Below are positions 1 through 6,945 of a DNA stretch of 12,508 nt, piece by piece. Within the stretch, counting starts at the first letter, position 1; each line of letters starts with the position of its first letter. This DNA is from Planctomycetaceae bacterium UBA6172 (GTDB taxonomy: Bacteria; Planctomycetota; Planctomycetia; Pirellulales; Pirellulaceae), in assembly GCA_002422955.1 (NCBI GenBank), contig DITY01000156.1, positions 5,581 through 18,088 on the forward strand. The letters run 5' to 3'. The notes beneath the pieces were generated by a model that worked only from the letters and a program-made list of their open reading frames with translations, was not told the DNA's origin and ran no database searches. Both the position numbers and the translations under genes were made by a program.

Positions 1-467
1 TCGAGCAGGCCTCGGGCTTGCAGCACGTTGTTCTTGACCATCGCTTCGATCGAGAAGACGTCCTTTTCACTCCGCACATGCTTGTGGGCGGCGAAGTTGG
101 CCACGATGTCGAAGGGACCATGCGCGTGGAACAGTTTCGCGAACACCGGTTCGCCGAAGTTGACCGGATAGGTGACGAAGTCGGCCGGGATCCGGTAATC
201 GCCTTCGCTGCGAAGGTCGCGGACCAGTTCGGTGAGTCCGTTCTCGTTGTTGTCGACGACGCACAGCTTGGCGATGTCGAACCGGAGCATCGCCTTGATG
301 TAGTGCGAGCCGATCGTACCGGCACCGCCGATCACCAGCGCCCGTTTGCCATCCAACTTGGCGTGCAGCTCGGCCGCATTCTGGCGGAGATCTTCCGCCA
401 ACAGGCTGTGCTCTCGCCGAGTGACTTTCTCGCGGATGAACCGTTCCAGATCAAAATCGATGCTCAT
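1..467 (-). CDS. UDP-sugar 4,6-dehydratase, CapD/FlaA1-type (partial, C-terminus missing)
   Basis: The first 155 residues of a nucleotide-sugar dehydratase/epimerase are present; the gene runs off the left window edge. After a roughly 40-residue leader comes a Rossmann NAD(P)-binding motif, GGAGTIGS at residues 47-54, preceded by the hydrophobic strand ALVI. VVDNNE (70-75) fits the acidic end of beta-2. AAHKHV (126-131) is the hallmark of the polysaccharide biosynthesis (CapD/WbpM/FlaA1) family, which converts UDP-GlcNAc-type sugars to 4-keto-6-deoxy intermediates. No membrane segments precede the Rossmann fold, so this is the short soluble form rather than the WbpM/CapD membrane form. The start is ATG at 467; no in-frame ATG was found in the bases just upstream. 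It lies 116 bases downstream of the epimerase gene and probably supplies sugar for the same polysaccharide. The catalytic region lies outside the window, so dehydratase versus epimerase cannot be decided. Confidence 0.88.
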   Translation of the reverse strand, partial: MSIDFDLERFIREKVTRREHSLLAEDLRQNAAELHAKLDGKRALVIGGAGTIGSHYIKAMLRFDIAKLCVVDNNENGLTELVRDLRSEGDYRIPADFVTYPVNFGEPVFAKLFHAHGPFDIVANFAAHKHVRSEKDVFSIEAMVKNNVLQARGLL

Positions 468-583
468 GGGGATGGATCTTATGCGAATGCGAAAGGTCAG
501 TGAGTTGAAAGGGTTCGCGGCATCCCCCACGGGTGAACGCAGGCCCTTCGCGAGCCAGGCTGGCGAGGACGCCGGCGTGACGC

Positions 584-1612
584 TCAAGCCTCGGGCGGCT
601 GGGTCACCGGCGGCCGCGCCCCCGCGGCGGGAAGCGCGAAGCTGGCGAGCGTTTGTCGCAACCCGTCTCGCGTGGAGATGGGCATCGCTTGCCAGCCGAG
701 CGTCTGTTTGATCTTGAGATTAGCGACCACGTAGGATTCCGTCAGCTTCTGGAGCCGCTCGCTGTTGAGCGGCAAGCCGACCCGATCGCCGAGTCGGGCG
801 ATCAGCCGCACGCCGCGGGCCGGAAGCTTCATGATCCGCGGCTGGCGTCCCAGCGTCTGGGCGATCAGTGCGATCAGTTCATTCGTCGAGATCGCCTCGT
901 CATCGGCCAGCTGGTAAATGCCCGGGGCCGGGCTGCCCGACAGCAGCGCTTCGACAACGGCACCGACATTCCCGATCGACACGAAGGAGCGGCGGTTATC
1001 GAAGGCCCCGAGCGGCCAGGGAATCCCTTTGCGGGCCAGGTTGTAAAGCAGATTCAGATTCCCCTTGTTGCCCGGGCCATGGATCATGCAAGGACGGAGG
1101 ATGTAGCTGGCGAGCCGCCGAGGATGGGCGGCGGCGAGGACGATCTTTTCGGCCGCCAACTTGCTCTGGCCGTAGGGGGTGAGCGGCGCCGGTTCCGTCG
1201 CTTCCGTGAGCACTCCCTCCACCGAGTCCGCGACCGCTTTCACCGAGCTGAAGAGCAGGAAGCGGACGGGCTGGGCGAACTCGGTCGCCAGCAAGCGTTG
1301 CGTGATCCGCTCGGTCAGCCCCGCATTGATCGTGAAGTAGCTTTGCGGGTCGCTGCTGTTCTGGGTGTCGTGAGCCTTCCCCGCCAAATGCACCACCGCG
1401 TCCAGTTCGTGCCACGGGATTTCGTCCAACCGTTCCCAAGTGAAGTGCCGCGCGAACGCGGGAGCAGACGGCTGCGGCACAGCGGTAGCGGGGGCGCGGT
1501 CCAGCGACCAGAGTTCATGCCCGCGCCGGGTGAGCGAGGTCGATAGGTTCGTCCCCACGAAGCCGGACGCACCGGTGATCAGAATTCGCCCCACAGGTTG
1601 ATCCTCGTTCAC
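584..1612 (-). CDS. NAD-dependent nucleotide-sugar epimerase/dehydratase (extended SDR)
   Basis: This is a 342-residue extended short-chain dehydrogenase, the usual size for UDP-glucose 4-epimerase-like enzymes. The cofactor motif TGASGFVG is at residues 13-20, the strand motif VVHLAG at 73-78, the catalytic Ser in LLFSSV near 122-123, and the YxxxK pair at Tyr147/Lys151 (YGQSK). RRSFVSIGNV (207-216) matches the substrate-side region of WbpV/Gne-like epimerases that act with undecaprenyl-phosphate sugar transferases. The start is GTG at 1612, sharing GTGA with the stop of the upstream sugar transferase (4-base overlap), so the two are probably translationally coupled. Inference: it epimerises or reduces the UDP-HexNAc that the transferase uses. 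The exact substrate cannot be read from the sequence. Confidence 0.9.
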   Translation of the reverse strand: MNEDQPVGRILITGASGFVGTNLSTSLTRRGHELWSLDRAPATAVPQPSAPAFARHFTWERLDEIPWHELDAVVHLAGKAHDTQNSSDPQSYFTINAGLTERITQRLLATEFAQPVRFLLFSSVKAVADSVEGVLTEATEPAPLTPYGQSKLAAEKIVLAAAHPRRLASYILRPCMIHGPGNKGNLNLLYNLARKGIPWPLGAFDNRRSFVSIGNVGAVVEALLSGSPAPGIYQLADDEAISTNELIALIAQTLGRQPRIMKLPARGVRLIARLGDRVGLPLNSERLQKLTESYVVANLKIKQTLGWQAMPISTRDGLRQTLASFALPAAGARPPVTQPPEA

Positions 1613-2334
1613 GTGCCGCTCGGGGCCTGGCCGTCGTCGCCCGGTATCGGTTTGGTTTTCCAGGCTAAGCCGGGGACGTGGATCTCGGGAAGGTCAGGAA
1701 AGAGTCGGTGCAGCAGTCGACTTTCGGGAAACAGGATGACCCAAGCCGTAACGAACACCAGCAGGCAATCGGTACGCAACGAGAGATGTTCCTGGTACCA
1801 CAGTTCGAGTTCGCCCTTGGCGGGGGCGATGAAGTCGGCATAGAAGCAAGCGGGAGGCATCCCCGAATCGGACAGCAACCGTTCCTCGTCGCGAAAGACG
1901 ATCGAGCCGATGCCGGTCAAGCCTGGGCGGACGTTGTAGATCACCCGCTTCACATGCTCGGGGTAGGGGTCGAAGGTCTTGTCGACCAAGGGGCGGGGTC
2001 CGACGAGCGTCATGTCGCCGAGCAAAATGTTGATCAACTGCGGCAATTCGTTGATCTTCGTCAGTCGCAACCAGCGCCCGAACGGGAGTACACGAGGGTC
2101 GCGTCGGGTCGTATGCAGGCCACCGGTCATGTTAGGGCTAGCTTGCAACATCGTGGCAAACTTCCAGATGCCGAATCTCGTGTTCCGATAACCGATCCGT
2201 TCCTGGAAATAGAACACGCGGTGCTCGCCCGTCAGCAACAGGATGAGACTGGTGCCCAGCAGTAGGGGGGACAACGCGATGAGCGCCGCAGCGGACAACG
2301 CGATGTCCGAGCAGCGTTTGAGGATCAGGTACAT
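1609..2334 (-). CDS. Undecaprenyl-phosphate sugar phosphotransferase (PglC/WcaJ-type bacterial sugar transferase)
   Basis: A 241-residue monotopic phosphoglycosyl transferase that would transfer a sugar 1-phosphate from a UDP-sugar to undecaprenyl phosphate at the inner face of the cytoplasmic membrane. One hydrophobic segment (about residues 11-35, containing a Pro after LS) forms the re-entrant anchor, giving the short PglC form without the four extra helices of full-length WcaJ. Family motifs follow in order: FQERIG (43-48), WKFATM (57-62), DPRVLPFGRWLR (79-90), ELPQLINIL (96-104), GDMTLVGPRPL (106-116) and RPGLTGIG. The residue before Glu96 is Asn95, where PglC has the catalytic Asp of its Asp-Glu dyad. 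The start is ATG at 2334, preceded by an AT-rich 5' region. It is followed directly by the overlapping epimerase gene. Confidence 0.92.
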   Translation of the reverse strand: MYLILKRCSDIALSAAALIALSPLLLGTSLILLLTGEHRVFYFQERIGYRNTRFGIWKFATMLQASPNMTGGLHTTRRDPRVLPFGRWLRLTKINELPQLINILLGDMTLVGPRPLVDKTFDPYPEHVKRVIYNVRPGLTGIGSIVFRDEERLLSDSGMPPACFYADFIAPAKGELELWYQEHLSLRTDCLLVFVTAWVILFPESRLLHRLFPDLPEIHVPGLAWKTKPIPGDDGQAPSGT

Positions 2335-2390
2335 CCAGCCCCCGCAGGAGAAGTGAATCGCTGGACCGAGCCGAGCGAGGGAAATCGAGA

Positions 2391-2396
2391 GGTCTA
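2391..2396 (-). promoter_or_regulatory. Possible -10 box in AT-rich 5' region of the sugar transferase gene
   Basis: On the minus strand TAGACC lies within an AT-rich island (about 2394-2430) in otherwise GC-rich DNA, 56 bases before the sugar transferase ATG. A TTGCGA-like -35 can be drawn about 20 bases upstream, which is a poor spacing. The 140-base gap after the Nudix gene makes a separate promoter here plausible, but the box is called only by resemblance to those at 7584, 9615 and 11005. Confidence 0.25.
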
Positions 2397-2474
2397 AGTT
2401 CTAGGTATTAGGTTCTTCGCAAAAATCAGACGCCTACGAGTCAGCGCCGAGGCGAGTGCTCGACGATCCGTTGC

Positions 2475-3083
2475 TCAGCCCGTTTCCATCGCCAGTCGGA
2501 GCAGCGTGATCACGGTCGGGGCATGGGTGATCGAGCCATCGAGCACGCGACGGATCGCCTGGTCGAGCGGCAAGACGACCGGGTGGATCAGTTCGGTCGA
2601 TTCGGGTCGCGGCGGGCCGTGCGTTAAGCCCCGGGCGACAAACAACGCGGTCGGGGAATGGACGCTGGCGGTGAACGGGTCGGTCGTCCCGAAGGGGAGC
2701 ATTTGGGCCGCGGAGATCCCGAGTTCTTCGGCCAATTCGCGGTGGGCGGTCTCCAAAGCGGTATCGCCGGGCTCGATGCCGCCGCTGACCCCTTCGATCG
2801 TCATCCGGCCGACCGCGTAGTGAAACTCTTCGGTCAGATGCACGTTTCCCTGGTCATCCAACGCGATCACGCAGACACCGGGCTTGATCCCGACCGTCGC
2901 GTAGGAGCCGTCCGATCCGTCAGGCCGGATGACTTCGTCGCGACGGACGGTCACCCAGGGATCTTGGTAGGTGATCCGAGTGGCTTTGATTTTCCATGGG
3001 CCGTGCTGGCGGACGGCAGCAGCCCCATCGGTCGCGCCGGGTGTCGACGCGGTGTCGCTTGGCGAGGGTTCGTGGTTGGTCAT
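2475..3083 (-). CDS. Nudix hydrolase (ADP-ribose pyrophosphatase-like)
   Basis: A 202-residue protein with a Nudix fold that would hydrolyse a nucleoside diphosphate linked to another group, such as ADP-ribose or an NDP-sugar, in the cytoplasm. The Nudix box covers residues 101-123 and keeps the metal-binding core RELAEELGI (115-123). The first conserved Glu of the Gx5Ex7REUxEExGU pattern is Asp107. The strand VCVIALDDQGNVHLTEEF (70-87), with the following Tyr-Ala-Val-Gly-Arg, fits the ADP-ribose/NDP-sugar pyrophosphatase subgroup. The first 28 residues are polar, Ser/Thr/Ala-rich and probably disordered. The ATG start at 3083 shares ATGA with the stop of the upstream membrane-protein gene, indicating coupled translation. 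Substrate specificity is not determinable from sequence alone. Confidence 0.9.
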   Translation of the reverse strand: MTNHEPSPSDTASTPGATDGAAAVRQHGPWKIKATRITYQDPWVTVRRDEVIRPDGSDGSYATVGIKPGVCVIALDDQGNVHLTEEFHYAVGRMTIEGVSGGIEPGDTALETAHRELAEELGISAAQMLPFGTTDPFTASVHSPTALFVARGLTHGPPRPESTELIHPVVLPLDQAIRRVLDGSITHAPTVITLLRLAMETG

Positions 3084-4462
3084 CGGCGGAGCTCTCGGCC
3101 GAGTTTCCGGGCCGATCCGGCCGGGCGACTCGCCGCGGAATTATTTACGGAAGGAAGGAACCAATATTTACGGACATGTTCGGCAAGTTCACGTTGGCCC
3201 AGCAGCAGGATTTCTTCCCGCTGCCCCGTGAAGCGGTCGGATGTCGTGCGAACCCGCACTCGCATCGCTTGGGACGGGACGCGCGCACCGATCCGCTGGG
3301 CAACGCCGAGTTGAAACCTAGCCTGAGGATAGATCGGCACGCCGAGTTCCGCGAGCGACCATTGACCGATCTGGAGCGTGACCCAGCCATCATCGTCGGA
3401 CGTGGCGCGCGCGAACCGGGTCGCGATCGGAGGCAGCGATGCGATGGCGGTGCGATGGATCTGCAGTTCGGCGCGGCTGGTGTGCGGCGAATAGAGCGAC
3501 CAGGAGAGCCAGTGGTCCCAATATCCGTAACTCTTGCCACGGGGGAATCGCTCCCCACAGGGCAGCACGAGTGCCAAACCGATCACGGCCAATGCGGGGA
3601 GGCTTAGCAGGGAGCCGAGAAGCGGTGGCGTCCCCGTTTTTCCCAGAACCGGTCCCAGGGGTGCGTCCGCCGCGGGGCCTTGGCCATCCTTATCACGGAC
3701 GAACAGCCACCAGGCTTGAAAAGCCAGGTACAGGTTCCAAACGATCACGCCTCGGCTTTGGTTCATGCCCAACGGTCCGAGGGTGAGCAGCAACACGGTG
3801 TGCATCGTGATCGCGGCGACCCCGGCGGCACGCCGCAGACGGGGGACGAGCAACGAGCCGGCAATCGTCAGTTCGATGGCCGGCAGCGCGAGCACGGCCC
3901 AGGTGACGAGTCCGAGCGATCGATCCCCAGCCGGCGGTTCCCACCAGGGCAGCCAAACGCTCACGAAGCCGGGTCCGACCGTATGGAGAAACTGTTGGTC
4001 GAACTTCCCCAAGGCGGAATAGGCATAAATGCTGGAAGTGATCGCCAGCAGGGCCCGACGAGCAGGGAGCCCCGTCGACCAGGCCGTGAAGGCCCAGCAA
4101 TAGAGCCACGCCTGATAAGCCCAGGGTTGCAGCCGATGCTGGTTGGTGATGAACAACGCCATCAAGCCGATGCCCAGCAGCAGCGTCGACCAAGGGCCGA
4201 CCTGCGGCCGCACGGCGATGGCGACCAGGCAGGACACGACGCAGACGAACGCCATGGCGTCGATCAGCCAGGCCAATCCGGGAGGTAGCCCGAGCAGCGG
4301 GATGGCGGGAAAAACGATCGTCGTGTCGCCTGCGAGCGAATCCTCGGTCCGCGGGACCCACAGTCGCCAGGAGACCGCGATCAGGGCCGCCATCGCCAAG
4401 GCCCAAACGCGGCGTAAAATCGCGAGGTCCGGTCGAGGTAGGGGGCTGGCTAACGTCACCAT
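3080..4462 (-). CDS. Polytopic membrane protein, DoxX/MauE/HTTM-like
   Basis: A 460-residue integral membrane protein with eight or nine hydrophobic segments, roughly at residues 18-35, 64-84, 91-106, 117-130, 138-152, 184-206, 213-230, 239-255 and 284-301, followed by a soluble C-terminal domain of about 155 residues. Loop motifs NQHRLQPWAYQ (107-117) and SALGKFDQQFL (149-159) resemble those of DoxX/MauE- or HTTM-type proteins, some of which are linked to redox or quinone chemistry; function is unknown. I chose ATG at 4462, which has AGGA about 10 bases upstream, over a TTG at 4492 that adds 10 residues without a ribosome-binding site. The stop overlaps the Nudix start by 4 bases, so the two products are likely co-produced. 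The C-terminal 30 residues are Ser/Arg-rich. Confidence 0.8.
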   Translation of the reverse strand: MVTLASPLPRPDLAILRRVWALAMAALIAVSWRLWVPRTEDSLAGDTTIVFPAIPLLGLPPGLAWLIDAMAFVCVVSCLVAIAVRPQVGPWSTLLLGIGLMALFITNQHRLQPWAYQAWLYCWAFTAWSTGLPARRALLAITSSIYAYSALGKFDQQFLHTVGPGFVSVWLPWWEPPAGDRSLGLVTWAVLALPAIELTIAGSLLVPRLRRAAGVAAITMHTVLLLTLGPLGMNQSRGVIVWNLYLAFQAWWLFVRDKDGQGPAADAPLGPVLGKTGTPPLLGSLLSLPALAVIGLALVLPCGERFPRGKSYGYWDHWLSWSLYSPHTSRAELQIHRTAIASLPPIATRFARATSDDDGWVTLQIGQWSLAELGVPIYPQARFQLGVAQRIGARVPSQAMRVRVRTTSDRFTGQREEILLLGQRELAEHVRKYWFLPSVNNSAASRPAGSARKLGRELRR

Positions 4463-4591
4463 GGATGACAATTCCTGGTTCTCGATGATCAACGCTTCGC
4501 CAAATCCTACTCGGGCTCACGCCCACGCGCGCTGCGAGGGGATTGAGCTTCCGGCCAGCCCCTAACCCCAACCGTTGATGTTGACGCTCCA

Positions 4592-5386
4592 CTAGGGTTC
4601 GACGTGCGGCAGGTCTTCGAGTGAGCGGATCTGAAAGAGTTGCAGGAAACGCTCGGTGGGAAAGTAGACGGGTGCCGCCCGCTTCTCACCCGGCTTTTGC
4701 AACCGGCGTTGCTCCAACAGGCGGCGGCGGACCAATTGGCTCAGCAGGCTGGCGCTCTCCTTGCCCCGCTGGTCTTGGACTTTCTCGGCGGTGATCCCAG
4801 GTTGGTAAGCCACCAGGCTGAGCACTTCGATCGCGGCTTGGGAGAGCCGCGACTCGCGGATCTTGCCATAGAAGACGCGGCGCACGGTCTCCATGTCGGG
4901 TGCAACCCCCATCCGCAAGCCATCTTCATCGCGATGGATTCGCAGCGCTTGGCCGTTGGCCTGGTAGCCCGCATTCAACTGATCGACATAGCGACTGATG
5001 TCGTCGGGCGTAACATCCCGCATCAACGCGGCGAGTTCCGCCTCGGACAGGCCGCGGTTCTCCGGATTGCCGATGAACAGGGCGGCTTCCACGATCGCGG
5101 TGGGGCTAGGCAACGGATCGTCTTCGGTCTCCGCGAGCCCCGCGTCCGCGCGACCGACCGGGGCGTTACCCGCGGGCAAGCGTGCGTCGCTGCCCCCGTC
5201 CGGGATCGCCGACTGGTCCTGGTCGAGCTCAGGGCTGGGTGCCCTTTTCAGCCGCGGGTCACTGACCTCGGACTGGGCGATCGCTTCCGCATAGGCCGCG
5301 CCGAGCTCTTCCAGCGAGATGCCTTCGGAGTCCTCGTCGTCGGGCAAGTCGGTCGTGGACGAATCGCCGTCGGTTCGGTTCACCAT
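4592..5386 (-). CDS. scpB: Segregation and condensation protein B (ScpB)
   Basis: A 264-residue ScpB, the winged-helix subunit that dimerises and binds the ScpA kleisin in the SMC-ScpAB condensin for chromosome compaction and segregation. The conserved core starts near residue 95 (AIVEAALFIG, 97-106). The second winged helix carries EVLSLVAYQPGITAEKV (187-203) and DQRGKESASLLSQLVRRRLL (205-224), close to the family signature (LAIIAYxQPITxxEIxxIRG). The usual family length is about 170-200 residues; here an acidic, Ser/Asp-rich, probably disordered N-terminal extension of about 90 residues is added. The start is ATG at 5386. It lies 47 bases after the ATPase gene, and no ScpA or SMC gene is visible in the window. 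A 14-base palindrome abuts the start codon. Confidence 0.92.
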   Translation of the reverse strand: MVNRTDGDSSTTDLPDDEDSEGISLEELGAAYAEAIAQSEVSDPRLKRAPSPELDQDQSAIPDGGSDARLPAGNAPVGRADAGLAETEDDPLPSPTAIVEAALFIGNPENRGLSEAELAALMRDVTPDDISRYVDQLNAGYQANGQALRIHRDEDGLRMGVAPDMETVRRVFYGKIRESRLSQAAIEVLSLVAYQPGITAEKVQDQRGKESASLLSQLVRRRLLEQRRLQKPGEKRAAPVYFPTERFLQLFQIRSLEDLPHVEP

Positions 5387-5399
5387 CGGACGCGTCCGA
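5386..5399. promoter_or_regulatory. 14-base perfect palindrome at the scpB start codon
   Basis: TCGGACGCGTCCGA is a perfect inverted repeat whose last base on the minus strand is the A of the scpB ATG. In the mRNA it could form a 6-base-pair hairpin with a 2-base loop directly over the initiation site, or as DNA it could bind a dimeric protein. No Shine-Dalgarno sequence is visible upstream. Its function is inferred only from position and symmetry. Confidence 0.4.
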
Positions 5400-5433
5400 G
5401 AAACAGGTCAGGGAGGCTCGATCCCACAGCGGA

Positions 5434-6942
5434 TCAGCTCAGCGGTTCAACCTCGCGGCTGTAGACCGCATAAATCGACTCGAAGGTTTCCAGATCGATC
5501 TGAAACTTGGGCTGCGTATCGGTGTACCGATTGCAGTGTTCCGCGAGGACGCGGTAGAGAAAGCGAAACAGGTGCCGAGGCACGCGGAGCGATTGAAAGA
5601 CGGTCAGCAGCCGCTGGTAGCTGATCGCTTCGACGAACAGGTCTTGCGGCTCGACCTTCCGACCTTCGATGGTGCAAGCCAGCATCCGCGCGTTGACCAG
5701 GTCGTACAGCGATTCGCCCGACCACTGAAAGGAGGGGATCAAATTCTGCTTGTCGAGCCGCGCCCGTTCATGGAATTCGCGTCCCTCGCGTTCGACGTCG
5801 CGATAGAGTTCCTTGGGGAGCATCAGCTTGAAGCCGAGGCCAGGGTGCTTGAGCAACTTGTTGTCGAGCAAGGGCCAAACGAAGCGCCGCATCAATTCGG
5901 GATGGCCACCGAGCAGATCGGGCTCGTCGACCCGGTCCATCAGGACCATCATCCCTTCGAAGCCGAGCATCCGGATCAACCCCTGAAACTTGCTCAGCAA
6001 TTCGTACCGGTCGTCGGTCCGGTCGTAGCGCGGGAGCGGTTGGCTGGACAATTCTCGCGGGGGGATCTTGAGCAGCACGCGGCGGAGCGGGGCGACGTCG
6101 CGTTTGCCGACTCGCATGTGGCGACGGATACCACGAGCGGCCCACAGGGACTTGCACCAGCGAATCACGAACGGCAGGGCCCCCGGCAACGCTAGCAACG
6201 GCGCGAGGATCAGGGCTGTGCGGTCGCTGATCGACTCGCGGTACCAGAAGTAGCCGACGAACAGGGCGACGAGAATCAGCGAAACGACCATCATGACCAG
6301 GTCGCCATAGGCGGACCAGTTTCGATAGCCGAGCCGTTTGCGGAGTTCGGACCAACGGCCATCGAATGTCGAGGCGGTCGATTGGTCGTAGCAACAAGCC
6401 AGCAGCAAGAAATCGCGGGCGGAGGTGCGATCGAGCTGCCGTAATTTCGAGCGATCGATCGTCTGCGCGGAACGACCCAGCGCGTCGGGACGGCCGACCT
6501 GGTCTTCGGGGCAGAGGACTTGGTTGACCAAGTCGGTCACACCCAGGCAGAGGATCGAATCCATATGATCCCAGAGTCGCCAAGCGTCGAGCGTCTTCTC
6601 CGGCTTCTTGCTATGAAAGGCCCCCAGCCGTTCACGGAAATGATCCAAGAACGGGTTGAAGTCGTCATAGCGAACGATGAACACCCGGCGGTCGGGGTGG
6701 TCTTGGTTGTAGCGACTGAGGTGGCGATCGATCTGCAATCGCATCGCCGTTTTGCCGCTCCCCTTGGGTCCGAAGACGATCGCCGTGGACGGCTCGGTCG
6801 GGTCGCCGTAGACCTTATCCCAAACCGGATGGTAGGAACTGCTGATGCAGTGATCCTTGAAGACCGGATCGGTTTGGGCGTCTTCCTCCGCGAACGGGTT
6901 GCGGAGGATACCGTGATGCTCGAAAAAGCTTTGGATATTCAT
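5434..6942 (-). CDS. Membrane-associated P-loop ATPase, KAP-like
   Basis: A 502-residue predicted NTPase. The N-terminus (FFEHHGILRNPFAEE, 6-20) resembles the start of ExeA-type and related AAA-like ATPases. Walker A is GPKGSGKT (58-65). A Walker B-like strand, MMVLMDRVDE (331-340), lies about 270 residues later. Between them two hydrophobic segments (about 213-233 and 242-262) would form a membrane hairpin with both soluble parts in the cytoplasm. P-loop domains with transmembrane helices inserted between Walker A and B are the defining layout of the KAP NTPases, so I call it KAP-like on architecture. A basic stretch follows the hairpin (GIRRHMRVGKR, 271-281). The start is ATG at 6942, only 3 bases after the stop of the exported-protein gene, so they are almost certainly cotranscribed. 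Role unknown; membrane-linked remodelling or signalling is possible. Confidence 0.8.
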   Translation of the reverse strand: MNIQSFFEHHGILRNPFAEEDAQTDPVFKDHCISSSYHPVWDKVYGDPTEPSTAIVFGPKGSGKTAMRLQIDRHLSRYNQDHPDRRVFIVRYDDFNPFLDHFRERLGAFHSKKPEKTLDAWRLWDHMDSILCLGVTDLVNQVLCPEDQVGRPDALGRSAQTIDRSKLRQLDRTSARDFLLLACCYDQSTASTFDGRWSELRKRLGYRNWSAYGDLVMMVVSLILVALFVGYFWYRESISDRTALILAPLLALPGALPFVIRWCKSLWAARGIRRHMRVGKRDVAPLRRVLLKIPPRELSSQPLPRYDRTDDRYELLSKFQGLIRMLGFEGMMVLMDRVDEPDLLGGHPELMRRFVWPLLDNKLLKHPGLGFKLMLPKELYRDVEREGREFHERARLDKQNLIPSFQWSGESLYDLVNARMLACTIEGRKVEPQDLFVEAISYQRLLTVFQSLRVPRHLFRFLYRVLAEHCNRYTDTQPKFQIDLETFESIYAVYSREVEPLS

Positions 6943-6945
6943 CGG

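Noticed and set aside
468..583. Promoter or terminator between the epimerase and dehydratase genes
   Set aside because: TAAGAT has no -35 at usable distance and only very short inverted repeats are present; nothing supportable was found.
653..1546. 297-residue open frame on the plus strand
   Set aside because: Antisense of the epimerase gene, Arg/Gly-rich without motifs.
4463..4492. TTG start adding 10 residues to the membrane protein
   Set aside because: It has no ribosome-binding site, whereas ATG 4462 has AGGA at about 10 bases.
3693..4592. 299-residue minus-strand frame overlapping the membrane protein
   Set aside because: It overlaps almost the whole membrane-protein gene in another frame; the product is Arg-rich and lacks the membrane periodicity and coupling to the Nudix gene.
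4640..5464. 274-residue open frame on the plus strand
   Set aside because: Antisense of scpB; no domain signature.
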